From: Mycobacterium sp.
Lineage (GTDB): Bacteria; Actinomycetota; Actinomycetes; Mycobacteriales; Mycobacteriaceae
Length of the DNA stretch: 36,500 bases
Direction of reading: 5' to 3'
Assembly: GCA_011620645.1 (NCBI GenBank)
Contig: WOYS01000012.1
Span: forward strand, 10,846-47,345
The translations under genes and the position numbers were made by a program. Of the stretch, positions 16,495-24,468 are shown piece by piece. Each line of letters opens with the position of its first letter. Position 1 is the stretch's first letter. The notes beneath the pieces are model-generated. The model saw nothing but the letters and a program-made list of their open reading frames with translations. It was not told the DNA's origin and searched no databases.

Positions 16495-17169
16495 GTGACA
16501 AACGCCGTGCTCTTCGATTTCTCTGGCACCCTGTTCCGGCTCGAGGAGGAGGATAGCTGGTTCGACGGCATCACGGTGGACGAGAAAGCGGTCGACCGTC
16601 ACGTGCAGGCCGAGTTGATGCGCCGGGTCACCGCGCCCACCGGCAACTCGGTGCCGATGTCGGAAGCGCAGCAACACAACTGGGCCAATCGCGACCTGGA
16701 GCCGCATCTGCATCGGGAGGCCTACCTGCATGTGCTGCGCGAATCCGGGCTCACCGGCCATGACGCCGCCAATCTCTACCCGAGGCTGGTCGACCCCGCG
16801 TCCTGGACGCCCTATCCGGACGCCGCGGCCACGCTGAACGGGTTGCGCGCGGCCGGGATCAAGACGGCGGTGGTCTCCAACATCGCCTTCGATCTGCGGC
16901 CGGCGCTGGCGGCCGCGGGAACCGCGGCCGACGAGTACGTGCTGTCCTTCGAGGTCGGTGCGGTCAAACCGGACCCGGCGATCTTCGAGACCGCGTTGGC
17001 CCGCCTCGGTGTCGCTGCTGGCGATGCGCTGATGGTCGGTGACAGCGAGGAGGCCGACGGCGGGGCCCGCGCCCTGGGGTGTGCCTTTGCACTGGTCGAT
17101 CCGCTGCCCACCGGCGAGCGCCCGGACGGACTGGTCAGGGCGCTGAAGGGGCACGGCCTCCTAGGGTGA
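16495..17169 (+). CDS. HAD-superfamily hydrolase-like protein
   Basis: This 224-residue protein has the HAD fold motifs: motif I DFSGTL at residues 8-13, motif II TAVVSN, motif III lysine in GAVKPDPAIFETAL, and motif IV GDSEEADGGGA-like (VGDSEEADGGARALG). In motif I the second aspartate of DxD is replaced by serine (Ser10). Phosphatases use that aspartate as general acid, so ordinary phosphatase chemistry is doubtful. A cap domain of about 80 residues separates motifs I and II. GTG 16495 follows GGAAGG. It faces the decayed amidohydrolase, whose 5' end touches this start region. Confidence 0.87.
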   Translation: MTNAVLFDFSGTLFRLEEEDSWFDGITVDEKAVDRHVQAELMRRVTAPTGNSVPMSEAQQHNWANRDLEPHLHREAYLHVLRESGLTGHDAANLYPRLVDPASWTPYPDAAATLNGLRAAGIKTAVVSNIAFDLRPALAAAGTAADEYVLSFEVGAVKPDPAIFETALARLGVAAGDALMVGDSEEADGGARALGCAFALVDPLPTGERPDGLVRALKGHGLLG

Positions 17170-17255
17170 GCTTCATCCGCGATGCGGGCCCGGTCGGCAA
17201 GGGCACCCCCGACGAGTTCGAGGCGCTGGCCGCTACAGGTGCGGCGCTTCCTTGA
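17166..17255 (+). CDS. Possible 29-residue ORF coupled to the HAD gene
   Basis: GTG 17166 overlaps the HAD stop (GTGA) and opens a short frame that begins SFIRDAGPVGKGTPDEFEAL and stops at 17255. The overlap resembles real coupling, and the peptide looks like the start of a longer protein. It ends where the convergent lipoprotein gene begins to overlap, so it may be a truncated gene. The family is not recognised. Confidence 0.3.
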   Translation: MSFIRDAGPVGKGTPDEFEALAATGAALP

Positions 17256-17508
17256 TCGTGGACTCCGGGGTGCCGACCGTCTGACACCAGGTCTGCACGG
17301 CCAGCCGGGTACCGGTGACCTCCAACTGTGCTGCGTCGGCGCCCTTTTCGTCCTTCAACATCTTGGCCACCGCTTCGTTCTGCGTCTTCTCGTCCTGGCC
17401 GATGAAGTCCTCGCACTTGGTGTCACCACCGGTGACCGCGGGTGAGCATCCGACCAGCGCGGCTCCGACTGCCAGACCCGCCAGCAACCCACTTGCCGAC
17501 CGCTTCAT
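17233..17508 (-). CDS. HdeA-like lipoprotein
   Basis: This 91-residue protein has a lipoprotein signal peptide ending LVGC (near residue 21). A short mature domain follows with two further cysteines (TKCEDF and QTWCQT), as in HdeA-type acid-stress chaperones. I recall similar mycobacterial lipoproteins annotated as HdeA-like from the CEDFIGQDEKTQNEAVAKML pattern. Function in mycobacteria is not established, and the periplasm-like chaperone role is inference. ATG 17508, after TTGGAGAG, gives a normal signal peptide; the open frame extends to 17541. It is divergent from menB. Confidence 0.75.
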   Translation of the reverse strand: MKRSASGLLAGLAVGAALVGCSPAVTGGDTKCEDFIGQDEKTQNEAVAKMLKDEKGADAAQLEVTGTRLAVQTWCQTVGTPESTIKEAPHL

Positions 17509-17609
17509 CGTGCTCTCCAACCTCGTGCGTCCCATACGCATCGTCTCGGTCTTTGTACCCCACCACCCGAGCGCCGAAACCTGCCGGTGCCCGTCTCCGG
17601 CGCCCCGCC

Positions 17610-17615
17610 TAAAGT
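17610..17615 (+). promoter_or_regulatory. -10 element, leaderless start for menB
   Basis: TAAAGT ends seven bases before GTG 17622. No ribosome site is present between them, which supports leaderless initiation. Confidence 0.6.
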
Positions 17616-17621
17616 CGATGG

Positions 17622-18536
17622 GTGACCACTGCGAGCCCGTTCGATCCGTCCCTCTGGCAACCCGTCGCCGGCTTCGAGCTGACCGACATCACCTACCACC
17701 GGCACGTCGTCGACGGGGTGCGCCAGCCTACCGTCCGGGTAGCCTTCGACCGCCCCGAGGTGCGCAACGCCTTCCGGCCGCACACCGTCGACGAGCTCTA
17801 CCGGGTGCTCGATCACGCCCGGATGTCCCCCGACGTCGGGGTGATCCTGCTGACCGGAAACGGCCCCTCGACCAAGGACGGCGGCTGGGCGTTCTGCTCC
17901 GGCGGCGACCAGCGCATCCGGGGTCGCACCGGCTATCAGTACGCCGGGGGCGAGACCGCCGAGTCCGTCGACCCTGCCCGCGCCGGCAGATTGCACATCC
18001 TGGAGGTGCAGCGGCTCATCCGGTTCATGCCGAAGGTGGTCATCTGCCTGGTCAACGGGTGGGCGGCCGGTGGCGGGCACAGCCTGCACGTCACCTGCGA
18101 CCTGACCCTGGCCAGCCGCGAGCACGCGCGTTTCAAGCAGACCGACGCCGATGTGGGCAGCTTCGACGGCGGATTCGGCAGCGCCTACCTGGCGCGGCAG
18201 ACCGGCCAGAAATTCGCCAGGGAGATCTTCTTCTTGGGCCGCACCTACGACGCGCAGACCATGTACCAGATGGGGGCGGTGAACGAGGTCGTCGACCATG
18301 CCGACCTGGAGACCGAGGGGCTGCAGTGGGCGACCGAGATCAACGGCAAGTCCCCGCAGGCCGTGCGGATGCTGAAGTTCGGCTTCAACCTCATCGATGA
18401 CGGACTGGTCGGACAGCAGGTCTACGCCGGTGAAGCAACACGTTTGGCGTACATGACGGACGAGGCCGTGGAGGGTCGCGACGCCTTCCTGGAGAAGCGG
18501 GCCCCGGACTGGAGCGGCTTCCCCCGCTACTTCTAG
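17622..18536 (+). CDS. menB: MenB, 1,4-dihydroxy-2-naphthoyl-CoA synthase
   Basis: This 304-residue crotonase-family enzyme closes the second ring of the naphthoquinone from o-succinylbenzoyl-CoA. It has the oxyanion-hole segments FCSGGDQR and AAGGGHSLH, the catalytic region DADVGSFDGGFGS, and a C-terminal PDWSGFPRYF tail typical of MenB. It corresponds to Rv0548c. GTG 17622 is preceded only by a TAAAGT box at leaderless spacing. The SDR gene follows after 16 bp with its own -10 box. Confidence 0.96.
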   Translation: MTTASPFDPSLWQPVAGFELTDITYHRHVVDGVRQPTVRVAFDRPEVRNAFRPHTVDELYRVLDHARMSPDVGVILLTGNGPSTKDGGWAFCSGGDQRIRGRTGYQYAGGETAESVDPARAGRLHILEVQRLIRFMPKVVICLVNGWAAGGGHSLHVTCDLTLASREHARFKQTDADVGSFDGGFGSAYLARQTGQKFAREIFFLGRTYDAQTMYQMGAVNEVVDHADLETEGLQWATEINGKSPQAVRMLKFGFNLIDDGLVGQQVYAGEATRLAYMTDEAVEGRDAFLEKRAPDWSGFPRYF

Positions 18537-18540
18537 TCTC

Positions 18541-18546
18541 TAGACT
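18541..18546 (+). promoter_or_regulatory. -10 element, leaderless start for the SDR gene
   Basis: TAGACT begins four bases after the menB stop codon and ends seven bases before GTG 18553. Confidence 0.55.
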
Positions 18547-18552
18547 CGCGAG

Positions 18553-19422
18553 GTGAGCAAGAACCCGTTGCGCCGGCTGTCCGATGCCGTGCTGCTGACC
18601 AGCATGCGACCACCGCTGACCGAGTACCTGAGCCGGGGCCCGCAGGTACCGCTGCGCGGCAAGCGCATCCTGATCACCGGGGCATCCTCCGGTATCGGCG
18701 AAGCGTCTGCGGTGAAGCTGGCCAAACTCGGCGCCAGTGTCATCGTGGTGGCCCGCCGCGAGGATCTGCTCGGTGCGGTGGCCGAGCGGATTCGCGACAA
18801 CGGCGGTATCGCCGAGGCGATCACCGCCGACCTCTCCGACCTCGATGCCGTCGACGCAATGGCCGCCCGGGTGATCGAAAGCCAGGGCGGCGTGGATATT
18901 CTGATCAACAATGCCGGCCGCTCGATCCGGCGCCCGCTGATCGAATCCCTGGAACGCTGGCATGACGTCGAGCGCACCATGGCACTGAACTACTACGCCC
19001 CGCTGCGGCTGATGCGCGCCCTCGTGCCGGGGATGATCGCCCGTGGCGACGGGCATGTCATCAACGTCTCCACCTGGGGCGTGATGAACGAATCCGCACC
19101 GCTGTTCGGGGCATATCAGGCATCGAAGGCCGCGCTCACCGCGGCGAGCCGGGTGGCCGAGACCGAATGGTCGGGCAAGGGCGTGCATTCCACCACGCTG
19201 TACTACCCATTGGTGAAGACCCCGATGATCGCACCGACCAAGGCGTTCGTCGGGATGCCGGGCCTGTCGGCCGAGGAAGCCGCCGACTGGATGGTCACCG
19301 CGGCCCGCACCCGGCCGGTACGCATCGCGCCGCGGATGGCGGTCACGGCCAAGGCCCTGGACAGCGTGGCCCCCGGACTGTTGGGCGCGATCATGAAGCG
19401 CGGCGTCGTCGAGCCTGCCTAG
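18553..19422 (+). CDS. Short-chain dehydrogenase/reductase, Rv0547c-like
   Basis: This 289-residue SDR has the cofactor motif TGASSGIGE near residue 40, the NNAG motif and a catalytic Ser-Tyr-Lys set (NVSTWG then AYQASK). About 35 residues precede the Rossmann fold, so it is slightly longer than the classical form. It corresponds in position to Rv0547c, next to menB. The substrate is unknown; neighbourhood alone is weak evidence for a quinone role. GTG 18553 lies seven bases from TAGACT. Confidence 0.92.
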   Translation: MSKNPLRRLSDAVLLTSMRPPLTEYLSRGPQVPLRGKRILITGASSGIGEASAVKLAKLGASVIVVARREDLLGAVAERIRDNGGIAEAITADLSDLDAVDAMAARVIESQGGVDILINNAGRSIRRPLIESLERWHDVERTMALNYYAPLRLMRALVPGMIARGDGHVINVSTWGVMNESAPLFGAYQASKAALTAASRVAETEWSGKGVHSTTLYYPLVKTPMIAPTKAFVGMPGLSAEEAADWMVTAARTRPVRIAPRMAVTAKALDSVAPGLLGAIMKRGVVEPA

Positions 19423-19469
19423 ACATCACGCCCCGTCGACATCACTCCCCGTCCACATCACGCCCCGTC
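19422..19469 (+). repeat. Three tandem 16-bp units upstream of the FUSC gene
   Basis: Units 19422-19437, 19438-19453 and 19454-19469 follow GACATCACGCCCCGTC with one change each in the second and third. They start at the SDR stop codon and end just before the FUSC -10 box TACCAT (19473-19478). Confidence 0.85.
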
Positions 19470-19472
19470 GCC

Positions 19473-19478
19473 TACCAT
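19473..19478 (+). promoter_or_regulatory. -10 element of the FUSC gene
   Basis: TACCAT ends nine bases before ATG 19487, giving a leaderless or nearly leaderless transcript. Confidence 0.4.
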
Positions 19479-19486
19479 CGGCGTTC

Positions 19487-21604
19487 ATGCGGACCCAGGA
19501 CTGGATCCGGCAGCGAGACCCCGAGTACGACGCGCTGCGCCGCGCCGTCAGAGCGGGCATCGTGCTACCCATCGCGGCGGCCGTCAGCTTCATCGTCGCC
19601 GGCGGCACCCAGGCTCCGATGTTCGCCATCTTCGGTTCGGTGGCGTTGCTCATCATCGCCGACTTCCCCGGCAACCGGTCCGGCCGCGCCCTGGCGTACG
19701 CCGGACTGGCCGTCAACGGCGCGGTGCTGATCAGCATCGGCACCCTTGTCGCGCCGTACCCGTGGCTCAGCGTCGGGCTGATGTTCGTACTCGGCGTCAC
19801 GGTGATGTTTTCCGGGGTGCTCAGTGAGACCGTCGCCGCCGGGCAGCGTGCCACGCTGCTGACCTTCGTGCTGCCGGCCTGTACGCCACCCGGCCCGATC
19901 GCCGAACGCCTGTCGGGATGGCTCATCGCGCTGGCCGTGTGCGTACCGGCGGCGCTGTTCCTCCTTCCACCGCGGCATCACGACGACCTGCGCCGGCACG
20001 CGGCAAGCGTGTGTCGCGTGCTCACGGATTGCCTGGGGGGAGTCGCGTCGACCAAAGAGGTCACCCGGGCGATGAACGCGCTGTGGGCCAACTTCGTCAA
20101 CGCCGATTTCCGTCCGGTCGCCTTGACCGCCGGCAGCCGCGCATTGGTACGCGTCGTCGACGACCTCGGCTGGCTATCCGACCGGATCACCGACCGCACC
20201 GCTGCCATGCTCGGTGATCTGTTGGCACCCATCGTCGCCGTGCTTCGCGACTGCGAGGCGGTGCTCAGCATCTCCGACCCACGGCTGCGCGCCGCCCGCG
20301 GCGCCGCGCTCAACACCGCGTTGACCGACCTGCGATCCGTCGCCCAGGGCCGTAACCGGGAGGACATCGAGCAGATCCTCGGTGTGCCCGACAACGCCAC
20401 CGCCGTCGAAGTCGGGCGGATCCTATTGGAACGCCGCACCTTCTCGGCCACCGTGGGGGTCACCGGACGCATCATCCGCAATGCCGCACTGGCCGACGCC
20501 CGGCCGGTTTGGGAGCGCGTGCTGGGTCGCGGGCTTCCCGAGACCGGCGCCGCGGACTGGGTGATGCCCGAGACCACGGCCGTCGCGGCCATCACCAAGG
20601 GCTTCCTGGCCACCCGGGCACTGGTGCTCCGCAACAGCCTGCGCACCGGGCTCGGCCTGGCTCTGGCCGTCGCGGTCACGCACGTGTTTCCGGTGGAGCA
20701 CGGGTTCTGGGTGGTTCTCGGCGCGCTGTCGGTGCTGCGCAGCAGTGCACTCACGACCGGGACCCGGGTGCTGCGCGCGGTGGCCGGTACCACACTGGGT
20801 TTTGGGCTGGGTGTCGGCGTGATCGAGCTCGTCGGCGTCAACCCGGTGGTCATCTGGACACTGCTGCCGGTGGTGGCCTTCGGTTCGGCCTTCGTCCCCG
20901 AGGTGGCGTCGTTCATCGCCGGACAGGCAGCGTTCACGATGATGGTGCTGATCATCTTCAACCTCATCCAGCCGTCGGGCTGGGCGGTGGGACTGATCCG
21001 CGTCGAGGACGTCGTGGTCGGTGCGCTGGTCGGTGTCACGGTCTCGGTGTTGCTATGGCCGCGGGGCGCATCAGCGCCGACTGCCAAGGCGGTGGACAAC
21101 GCCCGCGTGGCAGGCGCGGCGCTGCTCAAGGCGGCGGTGCTACGGGTCATCCGCGGCTCCACCGAGGCCACCGACAACCGGGTGTTCTCGCTCAGCCGCA
21201 GCGCACTGGAGTCCAGCCGGAGCCTCGATGACGCTGTACGGCAGTATCTTTCGGAGAACGGTGGCCATAACGACGTCCGGGCGCCGATCGTACGGGCGGC
21301 CAACCGGGCAGTGCGGCTGCGGGCTGCCGCCGAGCTGGTGGCCGATGTGGTGCCACCACCGCTCGGGGTGTACCCGCGGGCGCGCGAACTGCTCGCACAG
21401 CACGCCGACGTGGTGTGCGCTCAAGATGGGGCGAGCGCAGCGACGGGGGAAAGATCGGTGTCGGAACCGCCGATCAGTGACGACTTCGTGCTGGCGCTGC
21501 GCGCCGAGGCCGGGGACAACCCCCTCGCCGTGTCCGCGGCGCTACCACTGCTCACCGTCGCGGCCCATCTCGGCGAACTCGAACTGCTCCATCCGCGCGG
21601 CTGA
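19487..21604 (+). CDS. FUSC-family integral membrane protein
   Basis: This 705-residue protein has two blocks of hydrophobic helices, roughly residues 25-165 and 375-530, separated and followed by soluble regions. This duplicated half-structure is typical of FUSC/aromatic acid exporter (AaeB/YccS) proteins. These are thought to move aromatic or other organic acids out of the cell, but the substrate here is unknown. The second block contains HVFPVEHGFWVVLGALSVLR, a segment characteristic of the family. Near residue 648 the dispersed repeat (21428-21450) is read in frame as GASAATGE. It follows the SDR gene, separated by a tandem repeat. Confidence 0.9.
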   Translation: MRTQDWIRQRDPEYDALRRAVRAGIVLPIAAAVSFIVAGGTQAPMFAIFGSVALLIIADFPGNRSGRALAYAGLAVNGAVLISIGTLVAPYPWLSVGLMFVLGVTVMFSGVLSETVAAGQRATLLTFVLPACTPPGPIAERLSGWLIALAVCVPAALFLLPPRHHDDLRRHAASVCRVLTDCLGGVASTKEVTRAMNALWANFVNADFRPVALTAGSRALVRVVDDLGWLSDRITDRTAAMLGDLLAPIVAVLRDCEAVLSISDPRLRAARGAALNTALTDLRSVAQGRNREDIEQILGVPDNATAVEVGRILLERRTFSATVGVTGRIIRNAALADARPVWERVLGRGLPETGAADWVMPETTAVAAITKGFLATRALVLRNSLRTGLGLALAVAVTHVFPVEHGFWVVLGALSVLRSSALTTGTRVLRAVAGTTLGFGLGVGVIELVGVNPVVIWTLLPVVAFGSAFVPEVASFIAGQAAFTMMVLIIFNLIQPSGWAVGLIRVEDVVVGALVGVTVSVLLWPRGASAPTAKAVDNARVAGAALLKAAVLRVIRGSTEATDNRVFSLSRSALESSRSLDDAVRQYLSENGGHNDVRAPIVRAANRAVRLRAAAELVADVVPPPLGVYPRARELLAQHADVVCAQDGASAATGERSVSEPPISDDFVLALRAEAGDNPLAVSAALPLLTVAAHLGELELLHPRG
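21428..21450 (+). repeat. Dispersed 22-bp repeat, copy inside the FUSC gene
   Basis: The plus strand reads GGGGCGAGCGCAGCGACGGG followed by GGA. It is in frame in the C-terminal cytoplasmic part of the membrane protein. Confidence 0.8.
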
Positions 21605-21715
21605 ACGCGCGGACCGCTTTAGGCCCTGGACGTGTTCCCGAACTGGTCGGCCCCGTCGCGGCGCGCGGCTACCGTGTCGCGGCCGAATCGGCCTGACCCG
21701 TGATAAACACGACGT

Positions 21716-22087
21716 ATGGAGATCCTGGCCAGCCGGATGCTGATACGGCCGGCCGACTATCAGCGGTCCGTTGAGTTCTACCGGGACCGGATCGGGCTGG
21801 CCATCGCCCGCGAATATGGCGGCGGCACCGTCTTCTACGCGGGACAGTCGCTGATCGAACTGGCCGGACACGGCGAGCCGTCAGCCGGTGGCGCCCTCTG
21901 GCTTCAGGTGCGCGATGTGTACGCCGCAGAGGCGGGACTGTCCGTACGCGGGGTGCAGATCACCAGGGCTGCCACCGAGGAACCATGGGGCCTGCACGAG
22001 ATGCACGTCGTAGACCCCGACGGTGTCACGCTGATCTTCGTGCAGATCCCCGAGACGCATCCCTTGCGCCGCGATGTGAGAAGTTAG
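21716..22087 (+). CDS. VOC/glyoxalase-fold protein, Rv0546c-like
   Basis: This 123-residue protein has the vicinal-oxygen-chelate fold pattern: RMLIRPADYQRSVEFYRDRIG at the front and HEMHVVDPDGVTLIFVQIPE at the end. It is a single VOC domain, so it would act as a dimer. Some metal ligands can be guessed (Glu in the second strand block), but the reaction cannot. It corresponds in position to Rv0546c. The stop codon overlaps the convergent DUF3349 gene by four bases. The 111 bp upstream hold no clear promoter. Confidence 0.88.
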   Translation: MEILASRMLIRPADYQRSVEFYRDRIGLAIAREYGGGTVFYAGQSLIELAGHGEPSAGGALWLQVRDVYAAEAGLSVRGVQITRAATEEPWGLHEMHVVDPDGVTLIFVQIPETHPLRRDVRS

Positions 22088-22392
22088 CGCGCGGGCGCGG
22101 CGAGTGGCCAGCCCACCGACGCCAGCCGTGACGCAACCTGGTGCAGCTCTTCGGGGTTGGGCTCCTTGGCGATGATCAACTCGATGGCGCCGCTGATCTC
22201 GGCCTCGGTCACCGGCTTGTCACCGTCGCTGGAGCGCAGCACCGCCTGGGCGGCCTTGACGACCTCCTCCTCGGTGAGCGAACGTGTCAGCAGCGCCAGC
22301 AACGCGAAGTAATCGGTCCGCGGCACGCCCTCGGGGTAACCCTCGTGCAGCCAGCCGAGCACGTTGTCCAGGACGGTCTTGTTCTCTGTCAT
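22084..22392 (-). CDS. DUF3349 protein, Rv0543c-like
   Basis: This 102-residue helical protein begins with a WLHEGYPEGVP segment and contains LLALLTRSLTEEEV, the pattern of DUF3349. A structure of the M. tuberculosis member Rv0543c exists, but no function is known. It is last in an apparent operon pitA, small membrane protein, DUF3349, with an 10-bp gap to the gene before it. A paralogue lies at 24139 on the other side of pitA. Confidence 0.9.
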   Translation of the reverse strand: MTENKTVLDNVLGWLHEGYPEGVPRTDYFALLALLTRSLTEEEVVKAAQAVLRSSDGDKPVTEAEISGAIELIIAKEPNPEELHQVASRLASVGWPLAAPAR

Positions 22393-22402
22393 CGCAGTCA
22401 GC

Positions 22403-22681
22403 TCACTTCTTGGGAAGGAAGGGGAAGAGGTCGATGCCGGTGTGATGAATGATCGTCGCCCTGGTGATCCATAGGACCGCGGTCAGGATCACCCAGCCCA
22501 CGAAAACGAACAAGGCGAGGCCCACAAACTTCAGTGCCGGGTTCGGCGCGAGGGCCGCATCGCCGTCGGTGTCCGCGCCACGTGAGTAGGCCACCAGCCC
22601 CAGTGCGAAGACCGCGGGCAGGCCGGCCCCCAAAAGCAGGCCGATCCCCAGTACCTTCAGAATGCTCTCCAGATAAACCAT
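22403..22681 (-). CDS. Small membrane protein, Rv0544c-like
   Basis: This 92-residue protein has two membrane helices, near residues 8-32 (LKVLGIGLLLGAGLPAVFAL) and 50-72, joined by a short polar loop (SRGADTDGDAALAP). It ends FLPKK. ATG 22681 follows AAAGGAA at normal spacing. It lies between pitA and a DUF3349 gene, as in M. tuberculosis (Rv0544c). This constant linkage suggests an accessory role with the phosphate transporter, which is inference only. Confidence 0.9.
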   Translation of the reverse strand: MVYLESILKVLGIGLLLGAGLPAVFALGLVAYSRGADTDGDAALAPNPALKFVGLALFVFVGWVILTAVLWITRATIIHHTGIDLFPFLPKK

Positions 22682-22707
22682 CTGAGTTCCTTTTGGCTAG
22701 TCGCGGA

Positions 22708-23955
22708 TCAGACCGACGCGGTGGGCTTGTTGTCTGTGACGGCTTCCCGTATCTCCGCCGGGATGACGGAGTTGGTCGACGAATCCCAGTCGGCGTTGAC
22801 GTTGCTGCTGTCGACCTTCTGCTGCTGGGCCCGCCACCACATGTAGCCGGACAGGCCAACCAGAACGAGGAAGATCAGCCCGTCCCCGGCCAGGGTCGAG
22901 TTGGTCACCGACTTCACGCCGTCGGACAGCCAGTACGACAGCGCGCCGACGAGCCCGGCGGCCGGCAGCGTGATCATCCATGCGATCGCCATCCGGCCGG
23001 CGACCGCCCAGCGCACCTCCGCGCCGGGCTTGCCGACGCCGCTGCCCAGGATCGAGCCGGTGGCAACGTGCGTGGTGGACAGCGCCATACCCGCCGCGCT
23101 GGAGCTCAGGATGATCGCGGCCGAGGACGCCTCAGCGGCGAAGCCCTGCGGCGACTCGATCTCCACCAGACCCTTGCCCAGGGTGCGGATGACGCGCCAG
23201 CCGCCGATGTAGGTGCCCAGGCCGATGGCGACCGCGCAGCTGAAGATGATCCAGAACGGCAGGCCCTGCTCCTTGACGTCGCCGGTCAGGTGACCGGTGG
23301 TGATCAGCGCCAGGGCGATGACGCCCATCGTCTTCTGCGCGTCGTTGGTGCCGTGCGCCAACGCGACCAGGGATGCGGTCGCGATCTGACCCCAGCGGAA
23401 GCCCTCACGCCGGCGCTTCTCGGCCACCCTGCGGGTCAGCCGGTAGACCAACCAGGTGCCGCACGCCGCCACCAGGCAGGCGATCACCGGAGCGGCCACG
23501 GCGGGGATGAGCACCTTCTGGGTGACGCCGGACCAGTTGACCCCGACGCTGCCGAGGGCCGCGAGTCCGGCGCCGATGAGTCCGCCGAAGAGCGCGTGCG
23601 ACGAGCTCGACGGGATGCCGAACAGCCAGGTGAGCAGATTCCACAGGATGCCGCCGATGAGGCCGGCGAAGATGATGGTCAGCCCTGTCGATGCGTCGAT
23701 CCCCGGTAGCAGCGATCCGGTCTTGCTGTCCTGAACCTTGAGCACCGCGGTGGTGACGGTGACGGCCACTTCCACGGACAGGAAGGCGCCGACCAGGTTG
23801 AGGATACCGGCGAGTATCACCGCGACCTTCGGTTTGAGCGCCCCGGTCGCGATCGACGTGGCCATCGCGTTACCGGTGTCGTGGAACCCGTTGGTGAAGT
23901 CGAATGCCAGTGCCGTTGCAATCAGCAGCACCAGGATGATCAGCTCTGCGCTCAT
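22708..23955 (-). CDS. pitA: Low-affinity inorganic phosphate transporter PitA
   Basis: This 415-residue PiT-family permease carries the two family signature repeats in inverted halves: GFHDTGNAMATSIATGAL near the N-terminus and VALAHGTNDAQKTMGV in the middle. About ten membrane helices are visible. PiT proteins import metal-phosphate complexes using the proton gradient. It corresponds to Rv0545c. ATG 23955 follows GGGGG; the open frame runs far upstream to 24966 only as antisense of menE. The C-terminus is a polar tail. It heads the pitA operon and is divergent from the second DUF3349 gene. Confidence 0.95.
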   Translation of the reverse strand: MSAELIILVLLIATALAFDFTNGFHDTGNAMATSIATGALKPKVAVILAGILNLVGAFLSVEVAVTVTTAVLKVQDSKTGSLLPGIDASTGLTIIFAGLIGGILWNLLTWLFGIPSSSSHALFGGLIGAGLAALGSVGVNWSGVTQKVLIPAVAAPVIACLVAACGTWLVYRLTRRVAEKRRREGFRWGQIATASLVALAHGTNDAQKTMGVIALALITTGHLTGDVKEQGLPFWIIFSCAVAIGLGTYIGGWRVIRTLGKGLVEIESPQGFAAEASSAAIILSSSAAGMALSTTHVATGSILGSGVGKPGAEVRWAVAGRMAIAWMITLPAAGLVGALSYWLSDGVKSVTNSTLAGDGLIFLVLVGLSGYMWWRAQQQKVDSSNVNADWDSSTNSVIPAEIREAVTDNKPTASV

Positions 23956-24050
23956 GCCCCCAATTCTGAGACACCTCCCAGGTTTCCGCGTGGTTACGCC
24001 AGACCTCGTAGGGGCTATCCACCTGGGACTTTCCCTCGCGCAGCGAACTC

Positions 24051-24068
24051 TTCGTCCATCGTTCACCT
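24051..24068. promoter_or_regulatory. Possible PhoB/RegX3-type direct repeat near pitA
   Basis: In the 183-bp gap between pitA and the divergent DUF3349 gene, TTCGTCC (24051) and TTCACCT (24062) are spaced 11 bp apart. RegX3 sites in mycobacteria use GTTCA-type repeats at this spacing. The match is loose and could be chance. I see nothing else definite in this gap. Confidence 0.25.
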
Positions 24069-24138
24069 GATAGCTGGGCTCCATTCGTCCTGCGCCGCAA
24101 CTCCGGCGCAGGTCATCACCATCTGAGAGGCTTGAGCG

Positions 24139-24468
24139 GTGAATGCTTTTCTGGCGAGGATCGCCGCCTGGCTGACAGCCGGCTATCCCGACGGGATACC
24201 TGGCCCCGACCGGGTGCCACTGCTGGCACTGCTCACCCGGCGCCTGTCCAACGACGAGGTGACGACGGTCGTGCAGGGGCTGATGGACCGTGCCGAGTTC
24301 GCGCAGGGCGAGTTCGACCGCGTCGATATCGGCGTGCTGATCACCGACATCACCGACGAACTGCCGCGCCCCGAGGACGTCGAGCGGGTCCGCGCCCGAC
24401 TGGCCGAGCAGGGCTGGCCTCTCGACGATCCACGCGACGAGGAGGAGGGTTCCCCATCGCCGTCCTGA
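24139..24468 (+). CDS. Second DUF3349 protein
   Basis: This 109-residue protein is a clear paralogue of the one at 22084-22392. It has AAWLTAGYPDGIP, LLALLTRRLSNDEV, and a shared end (VRARLAEQGWPLDDP against VASRLASVGWPLAAP). GTG 24139 follows GAGAGG at good spacing. It is the first gene before menE; its coding region overlaps the menE start by 13 bp. The C-terminus is acidic then serine-rich. No function is known for the family. Confidence 0.88.
   Translation: MNAFLARIAAWLTAGYPDGIPGPDRVPLLALLTRRLSNDEVTTVVQGLMDRAEFAQGEFDRVDIGVLITDITDELPRPEDVERVRARLAEQGWPLDDPRDEEEGSPSPS

Noticed and set aside
19978..21303. 441-codon minus-strand frame over the FUSC gene
   Set aside because: Low-complexity Ser/Thr/Arg composition and no ribosome site; it is antisense of a well-supported membrane protein.
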